Positions 54,614 to 62,587 of a stretch of 64,000 nucleotides of DNA are shown here, in pieces; the stretch's first letter is position 1; each line of letters begins with the position of its first letter. Source of the stretch: Porticoccaceae bacterium (GTDB lineage Bacteria; Pseudomonadota; Gammaproteobacteria; Pseudomonadales; Porticoccaceae); contig JALOAH010000002.1 in the NCBI GenBank assembly GCA_023228865.1, positions 1 to 64,000 on the forward strand, read 5' to 3'. The notes under the pieces are model-generated. The model saw only the letters and a program-made list of their open reading frames with translations. It made no database searches and was not told the origin of the DNA. The position numbers and the translations under genes were made by a program.

Positions 54614-55108
54614 ATGCTCAGTAATTCGCGGTCAGCCTATCATCTTCACAATCACCAAAAGTGTGTTAATGCCGCCCTTCAGCAGGCGCGAGAGCGCTGT
54701 GCCCGCACCCATGCCCGCCTCACGCCCATTCGCGAAGCTGTGCTCGCCCTGATTTGGGACAATCACAAGCCCATGGGGGCATACCACATTGTTGAACAAC
54801 TGCCGCTGATTATAGGGAAAAATATCCAGGCACCCAGTGTTTACCGCGCTATCGACTTCCTTCTTGAGCTCGGCCTGATTCATCGCATCACCTCGCTCAA
54901 TGCCTATATTGGCTGCCCTTTTCCCGGCAGAGAGCACAGCAATCTGTTTATGATCTGCCGCGATTGCGGAGTCGCCGCCGAGGTCAGCGACGAAGGCATC
55001 AATGGCATTATTACGGAAACCATTCAAAAAACCGGCTTTCGTGTCGAGACCCAGGCCATTGAGCTCTCTGGACTGTGTCCCGCTTGCCGGGAAGAGGATA
55101 ACGGCTGA
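54614..55108 (+). CDS. zur: Zinc uptake regulator Zur (Fur family)
   Basis: A 164-residue Fur-family repressor with a winged-helix N-terminus (ARLTPIREAVLALIWDNHKP, then YHIVEQL) and two CxxC zinc sites (CRDC and CPAC) at the C-terminus. ATG 54614 is the best start; TTG 54557 has no ribosome site. Its stop overlaps the znuC start (TGATG), so they are coupled. Confidence 0.93.
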   Translation: MLSNSRSAYHLHNHQKCVNAALQQARERCARTHARLTPIREAVLALIWDNHKPMGAYHIVEQLPLIIGKNIQAPSVYRAIDFLLELGLIHRITSLNAYIGCPFPGREHSNLFMICRDCGVAAEVSDEGINGIITETIQKTGFRVETQAIELSGLCPACREEDNG

Positions 55109-55863
55109 TGCAAACTCTTCTTCAGGCGAATAATATCTGCCTGCGCATTGGCGACCATGAAATTCTTGATAAAGTCTCCTTTCAACTGCAGGCCAATCAA
55201 ATCATCACGCTGATCGGCCCCAACGGTGCCGGCAAAACCAGTCTTATCCGCATTTTGCTGGGCTTACAAAAAGCCACTTCCGGCAGCGTGACCCTGGCCA
55301 CCAACATCCGTATCGGCTACATGCCCCAGAAGCTCGCCATAGACCTGTCGCTGCCTCTCAGCGTCCACGGCTTTCTCAGGCTGGCGGATACCAATAGCCG
55401 CCATGCTGTCGCCGCCCTCGAGCAGGTTGGTGTGCCCCACTTGCTCAACAGCCCCATGGCGCATTTGTCCGGCGGGGAAACCCAGCGCGTCCTCCTGGCT
55501 CGAGCCCTGCTGCGCAAACCCCAGCTGCTGGTTCTCGACGAACCCGTGCAAGGTGTCGACGTCAATGGCCAGGAGGCTCTTTATAAGCTCATCAGCCAGA
55601 TTCGCGACACCAGCGGCTGCGGCATCTTAATGATCTCCCACGATCTTCATCTGGTGATGGCGTCCACAGACGAAGTGCTTTGCCTCAATCGCCACCTGTG
55701 CTGCCAGGGCACCCCCGAAGTTGTTTCAGCGAATCCCATCTACACCGAACTTTTTGGCGTGCGCACCGCTTTTTATACCCATCATCACGACCACGAACAC
55801 GACCTCCACGGCGCGGTAGACAACCGCGAGGAAGATCGACACCAGGACTGTCATCATGGCTGA
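55108..55863 (+). CDS. znuC: Zinc ABC transporter ATP-binding protein ZnuC
   Basis: A 251-residue ATPase with Walker A GPNGAGKTSL, signature LSGGETQR, Walker B LLVLDEP and the switch His in ISHDLH. The tail after residue 225 is rich in His and Asp (THHHDHEHDLHG, then DRHQDCHHG), a probable zinc-binding extension. It overlaps zur upstream by one base and znuB by eight. Confidence 0.95.
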   Translation: MQTLLQANNICLRIGDHEILDKVSFQLQANQIITLIGPNGAGKTSLIRILLGLQKATSGSVTLATNIRIGYMPQKLAIDLSLPLSVHGFLRLADTNSRHAVAALEQVGVPHLLNSPMAHLSGGETQRVLLARALLRKPQLLVLDEPVQGVDVNGQEALYKLISQIRDTSGCGILMISHDLHLVMASTDEVLCLNRHLCCQGTPEVVSANPIYTELFGVRTAFYTHHHDHEHDLHGAVDNREEDRHQDCHHG

Positions 55864-56644
55864 ATTTCTCCTTTATGCTCTCCTCGCAGGCTTGGGGGTT
55901 GCCCTCATTACGGGTCCCCTGGGCGCTTTTGTGGTGTGGCGAAGGATGGCTTATTTTGGCGATACCCTGGCTCACTCGGCACTCCTTGGCGTCGCCCTGT
56001 CCCTGTGGCTGGCCATCACTCCCGGCGTTGCCATTACCATTGTCTGCCTGCTGATTGCCATTGGCCTGTTCGCCCTGCAACATCAGCATACGTTGGCCGC
56101 AGACACGCTACTGGGGATTCTTTCCCACAGCTCCCTGGCGCTCGGACTTATTGCCATCTACCTGATACCCGGCGCCAGGCTTAACCTGGAGGGCATTCTA
56201 TTTGGCGATTTGCTGACAGTTTCAGCGGAAGACACAATGGCCATATGGCTAGTGGCAATTGCTGTGCTGGTGCTGCTGATCTGGCTGTGGCGACCGCTGC
56301 TGGCAATTACGGTACACCAGGATCTCGCTCAGGTTGAAGGCACCCCGGTTGCCGCTGTCAAAGCGGCACTGATGCTGGCGCTGGCGCTAGTGATTGCCAT
56401 TGCCATGAAGGTGGTGGGCGTGTTGCTGATTACCGCCTTGCTGGTTATCCCCGCGGCCACGGCAAGACGTTTTGCCAAAAGCCCCGAAGCCATGGCCATA
56501 TTCGGTAGTATCCTGGGCTGCCTGGCGGTAATTTGTGGCTTGGCGGCATCCTGGTTTGCCGACACGCCGGTGGGGCCGTCCATCGTCCTCTGCGCCGGCC
56601 TGTTTTTTGTTCTGGTGCAAATGCTGGGCATCAACCGCATTTAG
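55856..56644 (+). CDS. znuB: Zinc ABC transporter permease ZnuB
   Basis: A 262-residue ABC-3 family inner-membrane permease with about eight membrane segments; FVVWRRMAYFGDTLAHSALLG near residue 25 and a conserved LLVIPAATAR near 193 are typical. It completes the zur-znuC-znuB operon; the znuA receptor is divergent. Confidence 0.95.
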   Translation: MAEFLLYALLAGLGVALITGPLGAFVVWRRMAYFGDTLAHSALLGVALSLWLAITPGVAITIVCLLIAIGLFALQHQHTLAADTLLGILSHSSLALGLIAIYLIPGARLNLEGILFGDLLTVSAEDTMAIWLVAIAVLVLLIWLWRPLLAITVHQDLAQVEGTPVAAVKAALMLALALVIAIAMKVVGVLLITALLVIPAATARRFAKSPEAMAIFGSILGCLAVICGLAASWFADTPVGPSIVLCAGLFFVLVQMLGINRI

Positions 56645-56671
56645 GCCACTCACAATGAATAGAGATGCCCT

Positions 56672-57313
56672 TTAATCAAAGCTGTGCATCAAGGATCGCA
56701 GTGAAACGCGAAGGCTGCCTTCCTCAAAGGGCGGGCGGAAAAACCCATGGTAGTGACCGCGGGGGTTAATGATGACAATATTGCCGCTGTGGTCAACCGT
56801 GTAATCGCCATCCGCCAAAGGCACCCTGGTATAGACCACTCCCAACTGAGTTGCAACGCTGAGGAGCTGAAAGGGGTCACCGGTCAAGCCAATAAAGTCT
56901 TCATTGAAATACGGCATATATTGGCCAAGCTTTTCAACCGTATCCCGTTCCGGGTCGACGCTGAGCATGACCACCTGGATGTTTTCCTTCTCTTTGTCCT
57001 TGAGCGGGGCGATAACCTTGTTGAGCTCCGCGAGGGTCGTCGGGCAAATATCGGGGCAGTGGCTGAAACCAAAGAAAATCAGCGTCCATTTGCCCAGCAA
57101 GTTTTGTTGGGTAAAGCGGTTACCGCGATGGTCAGAAAACTCAAAGTCGCTGAATTTACGGGGTGTGCTCAACATCATGGCGCCATATTGACGCAATTCA
57201 TGATCGGTGAGGATTCTCGGCTTGGTCAGTCTGTGTGCAAAGCCCACCAAAACCAGGGCGGCAAAACTGGCGCAGAGCACCACCGTAATCAGGATTTTTT
57301 TATTGACCGTCAT
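56672..57313 (-). CDS. SCO1/SenC family copper chaperone
   Basis: A 213-residue protein with an N-terminal membrane anchor and a thioredoxin-like domain. The copper-binding C-P-D-I-C (GFSHCPDICPTTL) and a downstream His in DYTVDHSGN are intact. It delivers copper to CuA of cytochrome oxidase or acts as its thiol reductase. It is the last gene in the oxidase assembly block, three bases after ctaB. Confidence 0.93.
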   Translation of the reverse strand: MTVNKKILITVVLCASFAALVLVGFAHRLTKPRILTDHELRQYGAMMLSTPRKFSDFEFSDHRGNRFTQQNLLGKWTLIFFGFSHCPDICPTTLAELNKVIAPLKDKEKENIQVVMLSVDPERDTVEKLGQYMPYFNEDFIGLTGDPFQLLSVATQLGVVYTRVPLADGDYTVDHSGNIVIINPRGHYHGFFRPPFEEGSLRVSLRSLMHSFD

Positions 57314-57316
57314 AAA

Positions 57317-58225
57317 CTATCCACCAATCCCGAATTTGGGAACCGTGATCATATAGTGATCCACCAGCATCACCATAAACAGCGCCATCAGATAGACAAT
57401 GGAGTATTTAAAAGTATCCATACCCGCGCTCGCCTTTTTGCCCCTGTAGAGCACCACCGCCCAATAGAGAAAACCTGCACCCAGCACCAGGGCGCCCAGC
57501 AGATAAAGCCAGCCGCTCATTCGTGTGATAAAGGGCATCAGCGTCACAATCACCAGCAGAATGGTATAGAGGAGAATATGGAGCCTGGTGTATTGGTCAC
57601 CGTGGGTGACAGGGAGCATTGGAATTTTCGCCTTGGCGTATTCAGCTTTGCGGTGTACCGCCAGCGCCCAAAAATGCGGGGGCGTCCAGGCAAAGATAAT
57701 CAACACCAAAAGCAGGCCATGGCCGTGAATCTCGTTGGTAACGGCCGTCCAGCCCAACAGTGGCGGCGCCGCGCCGGCGAGACCGCCAATAACAATGTTC
57801 TGGGGCGTGGCTCTTTTCAGAAACAGGGTATAAATAACCGCATAACCCAGTAGGGACGCCAGGGTCAGCCAGGCGGTGAGGGCATTGATGTAGAGCAACA
57901 AAATCGCCATGCCCAGCAGCCCCAAAACAGCGGCAAAAATCACCGCATTGACCGGCGCCACACGGCCGGTGGCGACAGGGCGATTGTGGGTGCGCGCCAT
58001 TTTGGTATCGATCTGGCGATCCACCAGGTGATTGACCGTCGCCGCAGAACCGGCACAGAGGGCAATGCCCAGATTACCCCGAATGAGTACGTCCAGGGGC
58101 ACCATTCCAGGCACGGAGAGCAGCATGCCGATCACGGAAGTAAGAATCATCAAGGCCACGACGTTGGGCTTGGTGAGTTCTAAATAGTCCCGCCAACTGC
58201 TTTTTTCCACCGCGCTATCTATCAT
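57317..58225 (-). CDS. ctaB: Protohaem IX farnesyltransferase (haem O synthase)
   Basis: A 302-residue UbiA-family prenyltransferase with nine predicted membrane segments. The acidic motif [20 protein letters not shown] (near residue 68) and a second DEY/DQYTR-type region (HGDQYTRL) are present. It makes haem O for the aa3 oxidase; the next enzyme, CtaA, is encoded just upstream with a 4-base overlap. Confidence 0.95.
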   Translation of the reverse strand: MIDSAVEKSSWRDYLELTKPNVVALMILTSVIGMLLSVPGMVPLDVLIRGNLGIALCAGSAATVNHLVDRQIDTKMARTHNRPVATGRVAPVNAVIFAAVLGLLGMAILLLYINALTAWLTLASLLGYAVIYTLFLKRATPQNIVIGGLAGAAPPLLGWTAVTNEIHGHGLLLVLIIFAWTPPHFWALAVHRKAEYAKAKIPMLPVTHGDQYTRLHILLYTILLVIVTLMPFITRMSGWLYLLGALVLGAGFLYWAVVLYRGKKASAGMDTFKYSIVYLMALFMVMLVDHYMITVPKFGIGG

Positions 58226-59268
58226 TCTTGCTCCTTGTTTTCAGGAAGAGCCATCCACACCCTGGCCGCAAAGGTCACCAGGGTTAACATCAAAATTCCC
58301 GCCCCCGCATTATGGGCAACCGCCACGGCAAGGGGAATTTTCATCAGGACATTGGTAATACCCAAAAGGATTTGCAACCCCAGCGCCGCCATGACAATCC
58401 ACACCATGGCTGCCACTCTTCGGTCGGCGATGAACAGGGCTCGCAGCGCCAACAGGAGCAAATAGAGGGTCACCACCAGGGCGCCCATCCGATGGACATA
58501 ATGAATGGCGACCCTGGCATCATTTTCCAGCTGCCCCCCGAGATAATTGGGGCCAATGGTTTGAAAAATATCAAAACCCCGCGCCAGATCCATAGGTGGA
58601 ATCCAGCTGTTATGGCAGGTGGGCAGATCCGGGCAGGCAAAGGCGGCATAATTGGATGTGGTCCAGCCGCCGAGGATAATTTGCATCGCAACGAGAACAA
58701 TGCCTGTGACCAGCCAGGGTTTCAGCTTCATCACCTGTTGATAACTGGCGCTGGCAAAGCGCCAGTGGGTATCTGACAGCCTTATGATTAGCAGCCACAA
58801 CAGGGACAGCACGGTCATGCCTCCGAGCAGGTGCATGGTGACAACCTGGGGCCATAATTTCAGGGTTACTGTCCACATGCCAAAAAGCCCCTGCCAAACC
58901 ACGACAAAGAGCAGAAAAATGGGCAGCCGAAAGGGATAATCGCGCTGCTCGCGAAGCGGCCAGGCTTTGACAGCAATGAGCACGATCAGCAGGCCGAGAC
59001 CGCTGGCAAAATAGCGGTGCACCATTTCCGGCCAGGTTTTGTCGGTTTCCACGGGTGCGTCGGGGAAGCGGGCTTCTGCCCTGGCAATATCGTGATCTTC
59101 CTTGGGCCAGGTCAGATGGCCGTAGCAGCCGGGCCAGTCCGGGCAACCCAAACCGGCATCCACCAGGCGGGTAAAGGCGCCCAGCATAACCACCACCAGG
59201 GCACAGCAGAATGCAAGCAGGGCAAGCCTGTAACCGGGTTTTCGTGTATAGGGGATTTTCTTAGTCAT
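58222..59268 (-). CDS. ctaA: Haem A synthase (CtaA/COX15)
   Basis: A 348-residue membrane protein with eight segments and conserved haem ligand histidines. The N-terminal [33 protein letters not shown], and the [20 protein letters not shown] [10 protein letters not shown] are typical of proteobacterial CtaA. It oxidises haem O to haem A. It overlaps ctaB. Confidence 0.95.
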   Translation of the reverse strand: MTKKIPYTRKPGYRLALLAFCCALVVVMLGAFTRLVDAGLGCPDWPGCYGHLTWPKEDHDIARAEARFPDAPVETDKTWPEMVHRYFASGLGLLIVLIAVKAWPLREQRDYPFRLPIFLLFVVVWQGLFGMWTVTLKLWPQVVTMHLLGGMTVLSLLWLLIIRLSDTHWRFASASYQQVMKLKPWLVTGIVLVAMQIILGGWTTSNYAAFACPDLPTCHNSWIPPMDLARGFDIFQTIGPNYLGGQLENDARVAIHYVHRMGALVVTLYLLLLALRALFIADRRVAAMVWIVMAALGLQILLGITNVLMKIPLAVAVAHNAGAGILMLTLVTFAARVWMALPENKEQE

Positions 59269-59285
59269 GATGTTATGAGGCGCCT

Positions 59286-59909
59286 TTACTCTGGGGAGTA
59301 TTTAAGCAGGTGGTTGATATCTTCCAGCATGTCGTTACCGGAGTGACCGGCATCATACACCATCATGGCCAATCCGGCGGGATCCACCAGGATGGCCTCT
59401 GCCTTGCCATGGCGCCAGTGGCTGTTGGTGCCGCCAAGCCAGGACTCGAAAGCTCCCCTGGAGGTGTTCACCACATCCACATAGCTGTGATCCTTGAGCA
59501 GGTGCTCACTGAGGGATGACCCGATGCGGCCATCAACTGCCACATAGAGGCGCTCGATGCGATGGGCGTATTTACCCAGGCGCACATGCACCTGGCGGGT
59601 GGTGTAAAGCAATTTTTCGCAATCGCCCTCACAGTTGACGCCACCGGGGATCAGCAAACGCCATTTGGGTTTGCGATCCGCCAGTCGCCATGGATTGCCG
59701 TTGTTATCCGCAAGTTCGAGTTTTTCCAGGGAAACGGCGGGCTCCAGCAGGGTTCCATGATTGGTGGTGCCAAGCGCACCGAGCAACTGATCTCGCTCCT
59801 CCTGGCTGTCGGGCATCATCAAAAAGCCCAGCAGAATAGTCGCCAAAATAATGGCGAACATCAAAATCACCTGCAGAGGCGCTGTCAATCGCGACGGTGT
59901 TTCACTCAT
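59286..59909 (-). CDS. Oxidase-cluster membrane protein with SCO-like CxxxC
   Basis: A 207-residue protein with one N-terminal membrane anchor (LQVILMFAIILATILLGFLM) and a thioredoxin-like periplasmic part. The segment IPGGVNCEGDCEKLL has C93-x3-C97, the spacing of SCO copper sites, and the order of elements around it resembles SCO. The downstream SCO histidine position is not clearly conserved. A homologue appears in the same position in Pseudomonas cox clusters without assigned function. A copper or thiol role in CuA assembly is inference. Confidence 0.75.
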   Translation of the reverse strand: MSETPSRLTAPLQVILMFAIILATILLGFLMMPDSQEERDQLLGALGTTNHGTLLEPAVSLEKLELADNNGNPWRLADRKPKWRLLIPGGVNCEGDCEKLLYTTRQVHVRLGKYAHRIERLYVAVDGRIGSSLSEHLLKDHSYVDVVNTSRGAFESWLGGTNSHWRHGKAEAILVDPAGLAMMVYDAGHSGNDMLEDINHLLKYSPE

Positions 59910-59948
59910 TCAATTAACTCCAGGAATGGCTGTCAAGCTACAAATGTT

Positions 59949-60716
59949 TCAGTCTAACGTCTTTTTCGATCCGGCATTTTTTATTACAGCGCCAAGGTTG
60001 GAATTGGCAAAAAGCGACAGAATCACCAGCGCCACGGCCATGGCAAACCACTGTACGGCATAACCTTTGTGCTTTTCCGGTATCAGGTTGACGATGTCCC
60101 AACCCGTCGCCAGCGCTGCGGGAGAATCCTGATCCAGCCTGAGGGTGTAGGGGAAAAATGTCTTGCCGAGACGCTCGGCCAGCAGTGCATCGTCAAAATT
60201 TTGTAGCACCTGGGGCCAGCGCTCGCGCCACACTTCCTCTCCCACCGTAAACGGCTTGTCGAGTGCTCGATACAGATGTCCGTGCAACACCAGCCCGCCT
60301 TTGACGGGGGGAATTTGCGGCAGCTCGGCGCGATGCAATGACCCGGCAATCCAGCCCCTGTTCACCCAGATCCAGGGCTGCTGCGGGTCTATTTCAACGG
60401 GGGTGATCACTTCAAAACCCGGCTGGCCATTGCGTACCCGGTTCTCCAGCAACAGCGTGCGGTCATTGATCAGATGCCCGCGCACCTTGACGCGGCGATA
60501 CTGGTGATCCTCCGATGGGTCGAGACTGGCGACCGCGGCGGGCGCAGCGGTTTTCCTGGCACCATACTCCGCCAGCAAGGCCTGCTTTTCTTCAGCCCGC
60601 TGCAATTGCCAAAATCCCAGACTGATGGTCAGGGGTAAAAAAATCGCAGCAAAGATGAGCATAGCGATATTAATCTGCCACTGAAAGGAAACCCGGTGCT
60701 GCATCACTGCAGCCAT
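59949..60716 (-). CDS. SURF1 family oxidase assembly protein
   Basis: A 255-residue protein with two membrane segments, one near the N-terminus and one at the C-terminus, and the family motifs LGFWQLQRAEEKQALL, NRVRNGQPGFEVITP, WVNRGWI and the terminal YAVQWFAMA. SURF1 aids haem a insertion into subunit I. It lies in the cox block, divergent from the DUF2909 gene. Confidence 0.93.
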   Translation of the reverse strand: MAAVMQHRVSFQWQINIAMLIFAAIFLPLTISLGFWQLQRAEEKQALLAEYGARKTAAPAAVASLDPSEDHQYRRVKVRGHLINDRTLLLENRVRNGQPGFEVITPVEIDPQQPWIWVNRGWIAGSLHRAELPQIPPVKGGLVLHGHLYRALDKPFTVGEEVWRERWPQVLQNFDDALLAERLGKTFFPYTLRLDQDSPAALATGWDIVNLIPEKHKGYAVQWFAMAVALVILSLFANSNLGAVIKNAGSKKTLD

Positions 60717-60755
60717 CTATGGTTAAATCGCATTTTTGCGCAGGGATTAACTGCC

Positions 60756-61001
60756 ATGCTTATCAAATTCATCATCGTTGTGCTGTTTATCGCCGTGGTT
60801 GTCAGCCTGAGTAGCGGACTTTATTTCCTGATGAAAGACGTCGGCAATCCACGCAAACGAACTCTCTACGCCCTCGGCATTCGCGTTTCTCTCGCTGCCT
60901 TACTGGTGGCAACCATTACCTATGGCTTTGTCAGTGGCAAATTGAAAAGTACCGCCCCCTGGGACAAACAGCTGCATCCGCAAAATACTCGCCAGGAGTA
61001 A
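60756..61001 (+). CDS. Twin transmembrane protein (DUF2909)
   Basis: An 81-residue protein with two membrane segments (IVVLFIAVVVSLSSGLYFLM and VSLAALLVATITYGFVSG) around the polar DVGNPRKRT loop. ATG 60756 has CAGGGA upstream. It lies on the opposite strand within the cox block, an arrangement also found in Pseudomonas. Function unknown but conserved position suggests oxidase assembly. Confidence 0.85.
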   Translation: MLIKFIIVVLFIAVVVSLSSGLYFLMKDVGNPRKRTLYALGIRVSLAALLVATITYGFVSGKLKSTAPWDKQLHPQNTRQE

Positions 61002-61052
61002 TCTGCCGAACCCCCTATGGGGAGTCTTGCAATATCCATAGCACGAATATGA

Positions 61053-61078
61053 AATGGCCAGGAATCTTCCTGGCCATT
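61053..61078 (-). terminator. Weak terminator after coxC
   Basis: AATGGCCAGG (61053-61062) pairs with CCTGGCCATT (61069-61078); only TTTC follows on the minus strand. It could serve the convergent DUF2909 and coxC transcripts. Confidence 0.5.
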
Positions 61079-61107
61079 CACTGCTGGCTGTAACTGGTCA
61101 GATCAAA

Positions 61108-61980
61108 TCATGAACCCAGCACATAGACAAAAATAAACAGGCCGACCCAAACCACGTCGACAAAGTGCCAATACCAGGATGAGGCCTCAAAACCAAAACA
61201 GTCATCGTGGCTGAAATGGCCTTTCAAACCTCTGATCAATTGCATCAGCAGCATAAAGGTACCCAGGGTGACGTGGGCGCCGTGGAAGCCGGTGAGCAGG
61301 AAAAACGTGGTTCCGTAGATACCGGATTTCAGGGTCAAACCGAGCTCCTGATAGGCTTCAATATACTCCTCCACCTGGAAGAAGAGAAACGCCACACCGA
61401 GGATGACCGTTGCCGCAAGCCACAGGTTAAAGCCTTTGCGGTTATCTTTTTTCAGCGCCGTGTGTGCGAAGTGAACAGTGACGCTGGAGGTCAGCAGCAG
61501 TATGGTGTTCACCAACGGCAGATGCCAGGGGTCGATAATGTCATTGGGGCCCTGGAATTCGGCAGCAGAGCCATTGGCAGCCATATCCGGTGTCGCATAC
61601 AAGGGCCAGGAGAACTCAAAACCATTCCACAGCAAATCGGAACTGGCTTCCAGATGGGAGGAAGACACCATGCGCACATAGAAGAGGGCGCCAAAAAATG
61701 CCGCAAAGAACATCACTTCTGAAAAAATAAACCAGCCCATGCCCCAAACGTAGGATCTTTTCAGTTGCGCGCTGTTCATGCCCGCCATGTTCTCTTTGAT
61801 CACCAGATTGAACCAGGTGTAGAGAACAAAGGCCAGAACCAGGCTGCCAAGCAGGAAGACCATCGCCGTACCGCCCTGTACCCAGGTGGCGGCGCCGTAG
61901 GCGGTTAGCCCCATTCCCAGGGCAGTGAAGAGTGGCAGCTTGCTGCTCTCGGGAACGTAATAGTTGCTATCAGTTGCCAT
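61108..61980 (-). CDS. coxC: Cytochrome c oxidase subunit III
   Basis: A 290-residue membrane protein with seven segments. The start MATDSNYYVPESSKLPLFTALG and the conserved FFLLTGFHGAHVTLGTFML, WYWHFVDVVWVGLFIFVYVLG and an E-rich loop QVEEYIEAYQELG are typical. It stabilises the aa3 core. Third gene of coxA-ctaG-coxC on this strand. Confidence 0.95.
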   Translation of the reverse strand: MATDSNYYVPESSKLPLFTALGMGLTAYGAATWVQGGTAMVFLLGSLVLAFVLYTWFNLVIKENMAGMNSAQLKRSYVWGMGWFIFSEVMFFAAFFGALFYVRMVSSSHLEASSDLLWNGFEFSWPLYATPDMAANGSAAEFQGPNDIIDPWHLPLVNTILLLTSSVTVHFAHTALKKDNRKGFNLWLAATVILGVAFLFFQVEEYIEAYQELGLTLKSGIYGTTFFLLTGFHGAHVTLGTFMLLMQLIRGLKGHFSHDDCFGFEASSWYWHFVDVVWVGLFIFVYVLGS

Positions 61981-62019
61981 TATTTTTCTCCGAATTTGTA
62001 CCGCTTTTCCGAAACATTA

Positions 62020-62574
62020 TTAGTTGGTAGAGGCTGTCAAAGGCGCGTCACTGCGTCCGGTGATATCAAACAATGTGTAAGACAGAGTGATAGTGTGGAC
62101 TGCACTGGGCAGATCCCTGTCGACAATAAACACTAGCGGCAATTCCGCCTCTGCGCCCGCAGCCAGGGGCTGCTGATTAAAACAAAAGCATTCGGTCTTA
62201 AGGAAATACCGCGCCGCATTGATGGGCGATACACTGGGTATGGCCTGAGCCACCATGTCCTTGCTGGTGGTATTTTTCGCCATAAACTTGACGGGTACAG
62301 CCGCGCCAGGATGAACCCGTACTTCGTGCACCATGGGTTTAAAGTCCCACGGCATGGCGCCATTGTTAGTGGCAACAAACTGCACTCGAACCGTTCTGCT
62401 CTCATCAATCACTGATTCTTCGGGGACATATTTGCCCCCGGTTTTACCCCCCAGGCCGGTGATGTCACAAAAGACATCATAGATGGGCGGCAAAACAAAA
62501 ATGGCGAAAAAAAACATGGCAACAGCACCGCCGAGGAGCTTAACAACCAACCGCTGAGTTGGGCTTGTCACCAT
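62020..62574 (-). CDS. ctaG: Cytochrome c oxidase assembly protein CtaG/Cox11
   Basis: A 184-residue protein with one N-terminal membrane segment and a periplasmic immunoglobulin-like domain with the copper site in LKTECFCFNQQPL (CFCF motif). It inserts CuB into subunit I. It lies between coxA and coxC. Confidence 0.95.
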   Translation of the reverse strand: MVTSPTQRLVVKLLGGAVAMFFFAIFVLPPIYDVFCDITGLGGKTGGKYVPEESVIDESRTVRVQFVATNNGAMPWDFKPMVHEVRVHPGAAVPVKFMAKNTTSKDMVAQAIPSVSPINAARYFLKTECFCFNQQPLAAGAEAELPLVFIVDRDLPSAVHTITLSYTLFDITGRSDAPLTASTN

Positions 62575-62587
62575 GTGTTATCTCTCC

